Part shown: one piece after another, positions 26,098-35,796 of the stretch
How the letters are laid out: each line of letters opens with the position of its first letter
How positions within the stretch are numbered: the first letter of the stretch is position 1
Assembly: GCF_946886895.1 (NCBI RefSeq)
Contig: NZ_CAMPJO010000004.1
Coordinates: 1-64,000, forward strand
Source of the DNA: an uncultured Marinobacter sp.
GTDB lineage: Bacteria > Pseudomonadota > Gammaproteobacteria > Pseudomonadales > Oleiphilaceae
Reading direction: 5' to 3'
DNA: 64,000 bases
Made by a program: the position numbers and the translations under genes
The notes under the pieces: generated by a model
Database searches by the model: none
Told to the model about the DNA's origin: nothing
What the model saw: only the letters and a program-made list of their open reading frames with translations

Positions 26098-27309
26098 ATG
26101 TCTGATATTAACAAGGTGGTGCTGGCCTATTCCGGTGGCCTGGATACTTCCGTTATCGTTCGGTGGTTGCAGGATACCTATCACTGTGAGGTGGTGACCT
26201 TCACCGCCGACATTGGCCAGGGTGAGGAAGTGGAGCCGGCGCGGGCGAAAGCCGAGGCGCTGGGCGTCAAGGAAATCTACATCGAGGATCTGCGCGAGGA
26301 ATTCGTGCGTGACTACGTGTTCCCGATGTTCCGCGCCAACACCATCTATGAAGGTGAGTACCTGCTGGGTACGTCGATTGCCCGCCCGCTGATTGCCAAG
26401 CGCCTGATTGATATCGCCAATGAGACCGGCGCCGATGCCATTTCCCACGGCGCGACCGGTAAGGGTAATGACCAGGTTCGTTTCGAGCTGGGCGCCTATG
26501 CCCTCAAGCCGGGTGTGAAGGTGATTGCGCCCTGGCGCGAGTGGGATCTGAACTCCCGCGAGAAGCTGCTGGCCTACTGCGACGAGCGCAACATTCCGGT
26601 GGAGAAGAAGAAGGGCAAGAGCCCGTACTCCATGGATGCCAACCTGCTGCACATCTCCTACGAGGGCATCAATCTGGAAGATCCCTGGGCGGAAGCCGAG
26701 GACGATATGTGGCGCTGGAGCGTGTCTCCGGAAGCCGCGCCGGATAAGCCGACCTACGTTGAGCTGACCTACCGGAAGGGCGACATTGTTGCCATTGACG
26801 GTCAGGACATGAAGCCCCACGTGGTTCTGGAAACTCTGAACAAGCTGGCCGGCGCCAATGGCATTGGCCGGTTGGATATCGTCGAGAACCGCTACGTGGG
26901 CATGAAGTCCCGCGGCTGTTACGAAACGCCGGGCGGCACCATCATGCTGCGTGCGCACCGTGCCATCGAGTCCATTACGCTGGACCGCGAAGTGGCGCAT
27001 CTGAAAGACAGCCTCATGCCGCGCTACGCCGAGGTAATCTACAACGGTTACTGGTGGTCACCGGAGCGTGAGGCGCTGCAGGCGCTGATTGATCAGACCC
27101 AGCATTATGTGAACGGCACCGTTCGCCTGAAGCTCTACAAGGGCAATGTGGATGTGGTTGGCCGTAAGTCTGAGGATTCCCTGTTTGACGAGAAGATCGC
27201 GACCTTTGAGGAAGATCAGGGCGCGTACGATCAGAAGGATGCGGAAGGCTTTATCAAGCTGAATGCACTGCGTCTGCGGATTGCTGCTGGCAAGGGTCGC
27301 AAGCTTTAA
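26098..27309 (+). CDS. argG: Argininosuccinate synthase
   Basis: A 403-residue enzyme of arginine biosynthesis joining citrulline and aspartate with ATP. The N-type ATP pyrophosphatase motif [11 protein letters not shown] is at residues 10-20; [15 protein letters not shown] and the C-terminal tetramerisation helices are present. Length equals that of the bacterial type. A TACAAT-like -10 lies about 50 bases upstream. Its TAA stop overlaps the stop of the convergent AraC gene on the palindrome TTAA. Confidence 0.96.
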   Translation: MSDINKVVLAYSGGLDTSVIVRWLQDTYHCEVVTFTADIGQGEEVEPARAKAEALGVKEIYIEDLREEFVRDYVFPMFRANTIYEGEYLLGTSIARPLIAKRLIDIANETGADAISHGATGKGNDQVRFELGAYALKPGVKVIAPWREWDLNSREKLLAYCDERNIPVEKKKGKSPYSMDANLLHISYEGINLEDPWAEAEDDMWRWSVSPEAAPDKPTYVELTYRKGDIVAIDGQDMKPHVVLETLNKLAGANGIGRLDIVENRYVGMKSRGCYETPGGTIMLRAHRAIESITLDREVAHLKDSLMPRYAEVIYNGYWWSPEREALQALIDQTQHYVNGTVRLKLYKGNVDVVGRKSEDSLFDEKIATFEEDQGAYDQKDAEGFIKLNALRLRIAAGKGRKL

Positions 27310-28331
27310 GACTGTTCTACAGACGCCCGGAACTCTCCGGGCGTCTTGCCCGTTACCGCTTTGAATTTCCGGTGAAACGATGTTGTTTCACTGTATCCCA
27401 GCCGCAGTGCAATATCCGGAATGGCCAGTTCGCTGTTGCGGAGGTAGTTCTCGGCCATTTTTTGCCGCACTTCATCCAGTAGTTTCTGATAAGACACGCC
27501 TTCCTGGCCGAGTTTTCTCTGCAAGGTACGACTGGTCATTCCCAGGTCGTCCGCCACCATGTCCTGCCGTGTGATGCCGTGCATCAGTTGTTGCTGAATA
27601 CTGTGGCGTACTTTTGAGGTGAGGTCGCTGCCAGTGTCCAGGGATGCCAGTTGGCTCAGGGCATGGGCTTCCAGGGTTTTGCGCAGCAGGGGGTCAGGTT
27701 GTCTCAGTCGGGTTTCCAGCAGGCGTTTCTTTAGGGTGATGCTGTCTTCATCGGCCGAGAAAGTGATAGGGCAGTGCCAGCGCTGCTGGTAAGCCGTTTC
27801 GAATTCCGGACCCGGAGAGGCGCGGCGAAGTTTCACGGAGCTGGGTGACGCCTTCTGGTCATCGGCCAGCCAGCGGGCGTAGTTCACCCAGGAGGCGAAT
27901 ACGTTGTCCACCAGTTGTGGCCGTACCACGGGATCGGTGTAGTTGCAGGTCCAGGTGAGTGTGATGTCGTCGCCTTTCATGGTGAGGCTGGTGGTGCCCA
28001 TGTCGCCCACCAGCTTCTCGAACGGCGCAATGCGTGCCACGGCCTCGCCCAGGGTGGCGCAGCTCATGGTGATGTAGCCCAGAACGCTGTAGGAGCCGGG
28101 CTGAACGAAGTCGCCGGTTTCCAGGCCAAGGATCGGGTTGCCGGTCTGTTCACAGAAACGCCGGATAAACTGCTGGAACTGGTCGCCGTTGATGCGCCCG
28201 TCATCGGTGTCCAGGATGGCCGGGTTAAGACCCACCGTTTCGAAAATCTGCCGGGTGTCCACGCCGGCGGATTCGGCAGCACGAACGTACTGGCGCAGGG
28301 CAGCGATGGAGGCGGTTCCGAGGGTTTCCAT
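27306..28331 (-). CDS. AraC-family transcriptional regulator (OruR/Arabinose_bd type)
   Basis: A 341-residue regulator. Residues about 15-200 fit the ligand-binding domain found in OruR-, ArgR- and PchR-unrelated 'AraC_binding_2/Arabinose_bd' proteins ([26 protein letters not shown]). The C-terminal double helix-turn-helix includes [22 protein letters not shown] and [35 protein letters not shown]. The start is uncertain: METLG at 28331 is used, MFRYTP at 28382 is possible; neither has a clear ribosome site. Target and inducer unknown; it is not transcribed with argG. Confidence 0.85.
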   Translation of the reverse strand: METLGTASIAALRQYVRAAESAGVDTRQIFETVGLNPAILDTDDGRINGDQFQQFIRRFCEQTGNPILGLETGDFVQPGSYSVLGYITMSCATLGEAVARIAPFEKLVGDMGTTSLTMKGDDITLTWTCNYTDPVVRPQLVDNVFASWVNYARWLADDQKASPSSVKLRRASPGPEFETAYQQRWHCPITFSADEDSITLKKRLLETRLRQPDPLLRKTLEAHALSQLASLDTGSDLTSKVRHSIQQQLMHGITRQDMVADDLGMTSRTLQRKLGQEGVSYQKLLDEVRQKMAENYLRNSELAIPDIALRLGYSETTSFHRKFKAVTGKTPGEFRASVEQS

Positions 28332-28412
28332 GGTGGCAGCACTGTTTTTTTGAGTCGTTATAGGCGGAGTATAACGGAACATGTGCGGGGGAGTCTGGAC
28401 GGGAAAATAAAA

Positions 28413-28434
28413 AGGCCAGCTAAAAAGCTGGCCT
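28413..28434 (-). terminator. Terminator of the minus-strand REC-GGDEF-like gene
   Basis: AGGCCAGC (28413-28420) pairs with GCTGGCCT (28427-28434) around TAAAAA; on the minus strand the stem is followed by TTTTTATTTT. It separates the upstream minus-strand gene from the AraC gene. Confidence 0.75.
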
Positions 28435-28449
28435 GAAAAAAACAAGGAA

Positions 28450-28580
28450 AGAACGAAAGTGCCTGAAAAATTCGTTAATCCGGTGGATCTTTCCCCATAT
28501 GGCGGCGGAGGTACTACACGGCTCCTCCGCCATGGGGGATACTGCTTGAATCCACCCTTGCAGACTATGTCTTTCGTTCT
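28450..28580. repeat. Nested inverted repeats in a 330-bp intergenic region
   Basis: Three nested pairs: AGAACGAAAG (28450-28459) with CTTTCGTTCT (28571-28580); GGTGGAT (28482-28488) with ATCCACC (28550-28556); and an inner stem in which CCCCAT, GGCGG and GGAG (28493-28510) pair with CTCC, CCGCC and ATGGGG (28522-28537). No gene fits here. Candidate structured RNA, operator region or decayed mobile element. Confidence 0.55.
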
Positions 28581-28633
28581 GATATGTCTGTGTGTGATGT
28601 GTGTATCAGTGTTACCGAATGTGATGGCGGGGA

Positions 28634-28658
28634 GTTGGATTACGCTTTCTAATCCGAC
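28634..28658. repeat. REP-like hairpin
   Basis: GTTGGATTA and TAATCCGAC arms around CGCTTTC, one mismatch from the REP arms found at 32066-32886. It sits just past the stop of the REC-GGDEF-like gene. Confidence 0.6.
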
Positions 28659-28665
28659 AAGGCAG

Positions 28666-29637
28666 TCAGGCCTTCTCACCAACCTGCGGGGCCGTTTCGG
28701 TAAACCGCCGGGTTTCATAGGCATCTACCAGCCCCTGAACAGCGGCCCGCTCCATCTCCTGCACCGACGGGGTTCCGTTCTGGGCGTCGGCTTTGCACAG
28801 CACCATGCCGGCCTCCACGGACACATAGCCCGCGGTGGTTTTCAGGGCTTTGTGGTTGATGCCATCAAACACCCGGCGGAATGCGGTGGTCGTACAGTGA
28901 TCGCTGTTCGGGAAATAGGCCACGATGGCGTATTGGTTGTCACCCACCCGGCAGAGCGCATCAATCGGTCGGATCAGTGTGCTCAGACGGCGGGCGATAC
29001 CGATGGCCAGCTCGCCCATCACCGTGGGTGGATGCGTGCGCTTCAGCGCCTGCCAGTTGCGCACGCCGCACAACACGTAGGCACAGGAGCCCCCACGGGA
29101 CTCAGCGTGCCGGAGCATCTTCGCCAGCCGTTCGCGCCCGTACCTGTTGTTGCACAGGCCCGTTTCCAGGTCAATGATGTTGGTGGATTCCAGCTCCCGG
29201 TTGTTGTCGATCAGGAGGGAGTTGGCCCGCAGCAGGGTGTTCTGCCGGTCGGCCATCCGATCGGCCGCAAAGATGCGGGGAATCAGCTGCTTGGTCATGT
29301 CTGACTTGTAGATGAAATCGTCCACGCCCCGGTCAAAGGCCTCAGACAGCGCTTCGACACTCTCGCGGGCGGTCAACAGGATCACATAGGTGTAGTGATT
29401 GTCCTGCTCGTCCTGCTGGCGCACATGGTCGGTCAACGCCAGGCCGTCCATTTCCGGCATCAGCCAGTCGGCAATCAGCACACTCACCGGTCGTTGTTCA
29501 ATCAGCGCCAGGGCGGCGGGAGCGTTATTGGCGATGCGTACGTCGCGATATCCGGCATTTTTCAGCGTGCGGCCAACCACCATACTGCTGAACTTGGCGT
29601 CGTCTACAACGAGGATGGGTAGGTCGAGGTTTGGCAT
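28666..29637 (-). CDS. Response regulator with degenerate GGDEF domain
   Basis: A 323-residue protein. The receiver domain has the acidic pair D12-D13 and phospho-acceptor D57 in IADWLMPEMDG; the lysine is in FIYKSDM. The C-terminal domain follows the GGDEF fold (DLETGLCNNRYGRERLAKML) but the catalytic loop reads RVGDNQYAIVAY, so GG(D/E)EF is lost and cyclase activity is not expected. It may bind GTP or act as a phosphorylation-controlled partner. Monocistronic, with its own terminator at 28413; divergent from the YajQ-type gene. Confidence 0.85.
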   Translation of the reverse strand: MPNLDLPILVVDDAKFSSMVVGRTLKNAGYRDVRIANNAPAALALIEQRPVSVLIADWLMPEMDGLALTDHVRQQDEQDNHYTYVILLTARESVEALSEAFDRGVDDFIYKSDMTKQLIPRIFAADRMADRQNTLLRANSLLIDNNRELESTNIIDLETGLCNNRYGRERLAKMLRHAESRGGSCAYVLCGVRNWQALKRTHPPTVMGELAIGIARRLSTLIRPIDALCRVGDNQYAIVAYFPNSDHCTTTAFRRVFDGINHKALKTTAGYVSVEAGMVLCKADAQNGTPSVQEMERAAVQGLVDAYETRRFTETAPQVGEKA

Positions 29638-29769
29638 TGTTATCTACGTCTCACCAGTCCATTGTCAGATGCGGTTGTGTGCGGGGCTTGGTATGCTTTG
29701 GCACCTTGAACATCCGGGAATCAATCAAGGCCACAGTATACCTTCACTGGCCGCTGGAGAATAACGACC

Positions 29770-30252
29770 ATGCCTTCTTTTGACATAGTTTCTGAAATTG
29801 ATATGCACGAAGTCACCAACGCCGTGGACCAGGCCAAACGCGAACTGGGCAATCGCTGGGACTTCAAGAATGTGGAGGCCGACATCGAGCAGGATGACAA
29901 GGGCATCACCATCAGCGCGGAGCAGGAATTCCAGCTCGAACAGTTGATGGACATGCTGCGAATGGCGTTTGCCAAGCGCAATATCGACAGCCGTGCCCTG
30001 GCGGAGGATGGCGAAAGCAAGGCCGGCAAGCTGGTGAAACAGCACCTGTTGCTGAAACAGGGCATTGAAACCGACATGGCGAAGAAGATCGTGAAAATGA
30101 TCAAGGATGCCAAGCTGAAGGTGCAGGCCAGCATTCAGGGCGACAAGGTCCGGGTGAATGGCAAAAAGCGGGACGACCTGCAAACGGCCATTGCCCTGCT
30201 TCGCGAAGCCGAACTGGAGATCCCCCTGCAGTTCAACAATTTCCGCGATTGA
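29770..30252 (+). CDS. yajQ: YajQ-family cyclic di-GMP-binding protein
   Basis: A 160-residue protein of the YajQ/DUF520 family, cytosolic with a ferredoxin-like duplicate fold. Begins [21 protein letters not shown], with [13 protein letters not shown] and the C-terminal [17 protein letters not shown]. Members bind cyclic di-GMP and act as effectors or transcription cofactors in Xanthomonas and Pseudomonas. A GGGGTCWGACCCC repeat starts seven bases after the stop. Confidence 0.93.
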   Translation: MPSFDIVSEIDMHEVTNAVDQAKRELGNRWDFKNVEADIEQDDKGITISAEQEFQLEQLMDMLRMAFAKRNIDSRALAEDGESKAGKLVKQHLLLKQGIETDMAKKIVKMIKDAKLKVQASIQGDKVRVNGKKRDDLQTAIALLREAELEIPLQFNNFRD

Positions 30253-30258
30253 GACGTT

Positions 30259-30323
30259 GGGGTCAGACCCCTGTGGACAAAACTAAGTTATCCACAGGGG
30301 TCTATCCACAGGGGTCTGACCCC
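30259..30323. repeat. 65-bp GGGGTCWGACCCC unit with DnaA-box-like interior
   Basis: Cores at 30259-30271 (A centre) and 30311-30323 (T centre). The interior differs from the 53-bp units: CTGTGGA ... TATCCACAG form a hairpin, TTATCCACA (30288-30296) is a perfect DnaA box, and a third partial core GGGGTCTATCCACA begins at 30297. It fills the space between the YajQ-type gene and the AmpG-like gene. Confidence 0.88.
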
Positions 30324-30338
30324 AAAGGGAGGTTTGTT

Positions 30339-31709
30339 CTGATCAAGGATACGCTCCACACCTATACCCGCTGGCAGGTGATTGCCCTGCTGTTTCTGGG
30401 CTTTTCCGCCGGGTTGCCGTTTTTACTGGTGTTTTCCACCCTGAACGCCCGGTTGGCGGATGTGGGGGTGGAAACGGCGACCATCGGGTTCTTCAGCTGG
30501 CTTGGGATTACCTATTCCATCAAGGTGTTCTGGGCGCCGGTGGTGGACCGGCTGAAGTTGCCGGTGCTGGACCGCTTGCTGGGAAAGCGCCGTAGCTGGA
30601 TGGTCCTGGCGCAGGCGGGTATTGCCACGGGGCTTTACCTGATGGCGCATGTGGATGCCACGGTGGCGCCGGAGATGATGGCCCTTTGTGGGCTGTTGGT
30701 GGCGTTTTCCTCCGCCACCCAGGACGTGGCCATCGACGCCTACCGTATCGAGATTGCCGGGGAGCGCCTGCAGGCGGCGTTGGCGGCGACGTACATTTTC
30801 GGCTATCGCCTGGCGCTTCTGGTGGCTGGTGCCGGGGCGTTGTACCTGGCGGAGTTCTGGTCCTGGCAGGTGTCCTACGAGGTGATGGCACTGCTGGTGG
30901 GCGTTGGCACCCTCACGGTTCTGGTGGTACGTGAGCCGGCGGTGAACCATTTCGCGGTGGCCGGGGATATCGCCCACAAGATTGAGCAGGAAGCCGGCAA
31001 ACGGGCCCACCTGAACCCTCGTGTTGCGCGGCTGGTCGGCTGGTTCTATGCCGCCGTGGCGGGCCCGTTCCTGGACTTCTTCCGTCGTTATAAGGAATTG
31101 GCCATCCTGATTCTGGTGATGGTGGCGGTGTACCGGATTGCCGATATTGCCATGGGGGTGATGGCCAATCCCTTCTATCTGGATTTCATGGGTTTCAGCA
31201 AGACTCAGGTGGCGGATGTCACCAAGGTCTTTGGCTTTTTCATGACCATCGCCGGTTCGCTGGCGGGCGGCGTGCTGGTGGTTCATTACGGGATTCGCCG
31301 AATTCTGTTGTTGGGCGCTGTGCTTACGGCCGCCACCAACCTTTTATTCGTTCTGCTGGCCCAGTACCCGCCCAATCTCGTGACCCTGGCGGCGGTGGTG
31401 AGCGCCGATAATCTGAGTGGGGGGATCGCCAACGTGGCACTGATTGCCTGGCTGTCGAGTATGACCAGTGCCTCGTTTACGGCCACTCAGTACGCGCTGT
31501 TCAGCTCGCTGATGACGCTGCCGGGTAAATTTATCGGTGGTTTTTCGGGCATCGTGGTTGCGGGGTTCGGGTATGCGGAATTTTTCCTGGTGTCGGCGGT
31601 GATGGGGGTGCCGGCGGTTCTGCTGGCCATCTTCATGATCCGGCAGGGCAGGCGGCTGGATGCTTTGGCGCCGCAGCACCAGCGCGAGCCAGAGCCACAG
31701 GAATCGTAA
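30339..31709 (+). CDS. ampG: AmpG-like muropeptide permease (MFS)
   Basis: A 456-residue inner-membrane protein with about 12-14 predicted helices, family of AmpG, which imports anhydro-muropeptides for cell-wall recycling. The signature is near the N terminus: LLFLGFSAGLPFLLVFSTLNARL, then GKRRSWM and SSATQDVAIDAYRIE. The start is odd: no ATG, GTG or TTG fits; GGGAGG (30327-30332) is best placed for CTG at 30339 (product beginning LIKDTLHTYTRW). The only upstream in-frame start, TTG at 30249, would read through the repeat and give a GSDP peptide. The repeat may have replaced the native start. Confidence 0.85.
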   Translation: MIKDTLHTYTRWQVIALLFLGFSAGLPFLLVFSTLNARLADVGVETATIGFFSWLGITYSIKVFWAPVVDRLKLPVLDRLLGKRRSWMVLAQAGIATGLYLMAHVDATVAPEMMALCGLLVAFSSATQDVAIDAYRIEIAGERLQAALAATYIFGYRLALLVAGAGALYLAEFWSWQVSYEVMALLVGVGTLTVLVVREPAVNHFAVAGDIAHKIEQEAGKRAHLNPRVARLVGWFYAAVAGPFLDFFRRYKELAILILVMVAVYRIADIAMGVMANPFYLDFMGFSKTQVADVTKVFGFFMTIAGSLAGGVLVVHYGIRRILLLGAVLTAATNLLFVLLAQYPPNLVTLAAVVSADNLSGGIANVALIAWLSSMTSASFTATQYALFSSLMTLPGKFIGGFSGIVVAGFGYAEFFLVSAVMGVPAVLLAIFMIRQGRRLDALAPQHQREPEPQES

Positions 31710-31734
31710 TCCGACAAAAACCCGAGACGGCGAT

Positions 31735-32061
31735 ATGTCAGAAACCACTGCCCCAGAACCCACAAAAGATCAAAAAATCTGGCAAGTCGTCGCCGCTATT
31801 CCGCCTGGCTCCGTGGCCAGCTATGGCCAGGTTGCCAGTATGGCAGGCCTCGGCCGCCAGGCCCGGTATGTGGGCCGCGCGCTCGGCAAACTGCCGGCCG
31901 GCCATCGCATTCCGTGGTTCCGGGTCATCCGGAGTTCTGGCCAGGTTGCCTTTCCGGAAAGGTCTGATGCCTATGAAACCCAGGTTCAAACATTGCGAAG
32001 CGAGGGTGTGGTGGTGATCAACGGCCGGATATCCATGCGTCGCTTCCAGTGGCAGCCATGA
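31735..32061 (+). CDS. Alkyltransferase-like protein (MGMT family, no active-site Cys)
   Basis: A 108-residue protein of the MGMT/ATL family. The helix-turn-helix region VASYGQVASMAGLGRQARYVGRAL matches O6-alkylguanine transferases, but the active-site PCHR is replaced by PWFRVI (about residues 65-70). ATL proteins with this change bind O6-alkylguanine without repairing it and recruit nucleotide excision repair. ATG at 31735. A REP half-site lies between ampG and this gene and a full REP hairpin just after it. Confidence 0.9.
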   Translation: MSETTAPEPTKDQKIWQVVAAIPPGSVASYGQVASMAGLGRQARYVGRALGKLPAGHRIPWFRVIRSSGQVAFPERSDAYETQVQTLRSEGVVVINGRISMRRFQWQP

Positions 32062-32065
32062 GACC

Positions 32066-32102
32066 GTAGGTCGGATTAGGCCCAAAGGGCCGTAATCCGA
32101 CA
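32066..32102 (+). repeat. REP hairpin, upstream of the RAYT gene
   Basis: GTAGGTCGGATTA ... TAATCCGAC: stem GTCGGATTA (32070-32078) with TAATCCGAC (32093-32101), plus an inner GGCCC/GGGCC stem. Orientation defined by the 5' GTAG, a typical REP head. Confidence 0.85.
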
Positions 32103-32128
32103 GAAAAGCTCCACACATACAAGGACGT

Positions 32129-32650
32129 ATGATGAATTATCGCAGAAACCGCGTGCAAGGTGGCACCTATTTCTTTACCGCTGTTACCGCCAATCGCACG
32201 CCCATCTTCGATTCCCCGGCTGCCGTTGGCCGTTTGCGGGCGTCTTTCCGCTCCGTTATGACGCGTTATCCCTTTTCAATCGATGCCATGGTGGTGCTTC
32301 CAGATCATCTCCACACGATTTGGACGCTGCCCGAGGGCGACGATGACTTTTCCAGGCGCTGGCGATTGATAAAGACCGGATTCACCAAGCGGTGTAATGA
32401 GGTGGCCGGGTTGTCGATACGGATAAATAGCCGGGTTTGGCAGAAGCGGTTTTGGGAGCACACCATCCGGGATGAACAGGATTTTGAGCGGCATGTTGAT
32501 TACATCCATTTCAATCCGGTTAAGCACGGGCACGTCTCGCGTGTGGTCGATTGGCCGTATTCCAGTTTTCACCGGTATGTTCGCGATGGGGTGTTGCCGG
32601 TGGATTGGGCGGTTAATGAGGAGACATTGGTGGGTGTGGGGCGGGAGTGA
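32129..32650 (+). mobile_element. REP-associated tyrosine transposase (RAYT, Y1_Tnp) gene
   Basis: The gene encodes a 173-residue single-strand transposase-like endonuclease of the RAYT family: YRRNRVQGGTYFFTAV start, HUH motif in LPDHLHTIWTLP, then RWRLIKTGFTKR, and YIHFNPVKHG with the candidate catalytic tyrosine region. RAYTs cut and probably mobilise REP hairpins. Complete and apparently functional. ATG at 32129 or 32132 (better spacing to AAGGACG). It is bracketed by inversely oriented REPs (32066 and 32803), the standard RAYT setting. Confidence 0.92.
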
Positions 32651-32802
32651 GTTGTCGGGCTCCGGTAATTGCAATCACGGAATCTTGAAGTTTCATGTTC
32701 TGCCCTAATTAAGCTCTAAAGTGCTTTACGTTTTCTTTGTGTCTGGGAGATGTTGTTGATGCGCAGAGTATATCGAAGAGTTTTGTGGTGAGGTCTGCCT
32801 GT

Positions 32803-32834
32803 GTCGGATTACGGCTTCGCCTAATCCGACCTAC
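32803..32834 (-). repeat. REP hairpin, downstream of the RAYT gene (inverted)
   Basis: GTCGGATTA (32803-32811) with TAATCCGAC (32822-32830) then CTAC: the mirror orientation of the REP at 32066. Confidence 0.85.
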
Positions 32835-32855
32835 TGTAAACCCCCGGAGCATATC

Positions 32856-32886
32856 GTAGGTCGGGTTAGCGCAGCGTAACCCGACA
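32856..32886 (+). repeat. REP hairpin (GTAG head, GGGTTA variant)
   Basis: GTAGGTCGGGTTA ... TAACCCGAC with loop GCGCAGCG. Both arms carry the same A-to-G/T-to-C change relative to the others, so pairing is kept. With the REP at 32803 it forms a head-to-head BIME-like pair. Confidence 0.85.
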
Positions 32887-32909
32887 GAACCTGACACAAA
32901 GGAGGCATT

Positions 32910-33416
32910 TTGTCCGTTTTCCTGTTCCTTTTCATTATCTTGCCGATCGCCGAGATGGCGGTGCTTATCAAGGTCGGTGGCATGATTGGCGTGCTCAATA
33001 CGGTGGGGCTGGTCTTGCTGACGGCGGTGATTGGCGCCTGGCTCCTGCGCCAGCAGGGGTTGGCCACATTGTTGAGGGCCAACCAGCGGCTGAACAGTGG
33101 TGAACTGCCCGCCAAAGAGGTGGCGGAAGGACTGATTCTTGCCGTCGGTGGTGCCTTGTTGCTTACTCCGGGCTTTATTACCGATACGATCGGCTTCCTG
33201 TGCCTGATTCCCGGAACCCGTCACTGGCTTGCGGCCCAGGCCCTCAAGCGGATGGTGGTCTCGGGGCAGAGTCGCGGTTTCACGTTCCGTGCCGGCGGCG
33301 GGCAGAATCCCTTCGGGCACCAGCGGCCATTTGATCGCGACAGCAACGGCGACATCATAGAAGGTGAGTATCAGGATCAGACTGAGTCTGACCGGGATCG
33401 CATCGAAAAAAAGTGA
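32910..33416 (+). CDS. fxsA: FxsA-family membrane protein
   Basis: A 168-residue inner-membrane protein, FxsA family (known for relieving exclusion of phage T7 by F plasmids when overproduced; normal role unclear). Three to four membrane segments in residues 1-100 (FLFLFIILPIAEMAVLIKV; GLVLLTAVIGAWLL; ALLLTPGFITDTIGFLCLIP) and a polar, acidic tail. TTG start at 32910 with GGAGG just upstream. It precedes groESL, a pairing common in gammaproteobacteria. Confidence 0.88.
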   Translation: MSVFLFLFIILPIAEMAVLIKVGGMIGVLNTVGLVLLTAVIGAWLLRQQGLATLLRANQRLNSGELPAKEVAEGLILAVGGALLLTPGFITDTIGFLCLIPGTRHWLAAQALKRMVVSGQSRGFTFRAGGGQNPFGHQRPFDRDSNGDIIEGEYQDQTESDRDRIEKK

Positions 33417-33435
33417 AAAATTTTTCTCCCGGGGT

Positions 33436-33464
33436 GTTGAAAACCCCTACCCGCTACCCCACAT
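33436..33464 (+). promoter_or_regulatory. Sigma-32 heat-shock promoter of groESL
   Basis: GTTGAAA (33436-33442), 14-bp spacer, CCCCACAT (33457-33464), close to the CTTGAAA / CCCCATNT heat-shock consensus. No CIRCE inverted repeat is seen. The leader to groES is about 140 bases and contains a REP hairpin. Confidence 0.75.
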
Positions 33465-33530
33465 AGAAACCACAAGTTCGCTGCGGGCTGATTACTCCTG
33501 AAAACAGGGGCTTATCAAGCCGGGCAATTT

Positions 33531-33556
33531 GTCGGATTACGCGTTGCGAATCCGAC
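33531..33556. repeat. REP hairpin in the groES leader
   Basis: GTCGGATT (33531-33538) pairs with AATCCGAC (33549-33556). A half-site TTAATCCGAC is present between groES and groEL (33927-33936). Confidence 0.8.
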
Positions 33557-33610
33557 TTTTAACAGCAACTGTCATTGCCACATTAATCTGACTATTGGAG
33601 AAGCCGAGCA

Positions 33611-33898
33611 ATGAAAATTCGTCCGCTACACGATCGTGTTGTCGTGCGCCGTAAGGAAGAAGAAGAGAAAACCGCAGGTGGCATTGTGCTGCCGGGCAAT
33701 GCCAAAGAGAAGCCGTCTCAGGGCGAAGTGATTGCCGTGGGCAATGGCCGTATTCTCGACAATGGCGAAACCCGTGCGCTGGCGGTCAAGGTGGGTGACA
33801 CCGTGGTCTTTGGTCAGTACGCCGGAAACACCGTGAAAGTTGACGGTGAAGAGCTGCTCATCATGAGCGAGAACGACATTTACGGCGTGCTCGAGTGA
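33611..33898 (+). CDS. groES: GroES co-chaperonin
   Basis: A 95-residue co-chaperonin forming the heptameric lid of GroEL. Full-length: [29 protein letters not shown] with the mobile loop, ending [14 protein letters not shown]. First gene of the heat-shock operon; groEL follows after 78 bases. Confidence 0.97.
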   Translation: MKIRPLHDRVVVRRKEEEEKTAGGIVLPGNAKEKPSQGEVIAVGNGRILDNGETRALAVKVGDTVVFGQYAGNTVKVDGEELLIMSENDIYGVLE

Positions 33899-33958
33899 TC
33901 GCTGAGGCGACTCGCACGAACTCTCATTAATCCGACGGTTTCAACCCATTCGGTTTAA

Positions 33959-35629
<1,671 letters not shown>

Positions 35630-35685
35630 TGCCGGCCTGATCCCGATCACGTCTCAAATTTCGGGGCGTGGCCCGATCGACCCTG

Positions 35686-35725
35686 AAAAACCCCGCGCTG
35701 GTTCACACTGGCGCGGGGTTTTTCG
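35686..35725 (+). terminator. Rho-independent terminator of groESL
   Basis: AAAAACCCCGCGC pairs with GCGCGGGGTTTTT, loop TGGTTCACACTG, with further T residues downstream. Confidence 0.92.
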
Positions 35726-35796
35726 TTTTTTTGTCATGAACTTGCCCGATGCCTTTGCTAGACTCGGCTACCGGTCAATTGTCTGTGTGTAACTGA

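Noticed and set aside
28459..29304. A 281-codon plus-strand frame running into the REC-GGDEF-like gene
   Set aside because: It is mostly the shadow of the minus-strand gene, and its start lies in the nested inverted repeats with no ribosome site.
30288..30296. DnaA box as evidence of a replication origin
   Set aside because: One perfect box within a repeat element, with no AT-rich unwinding region, no dnaA/dnaN and no box cluster; chance or element content is a better reading.
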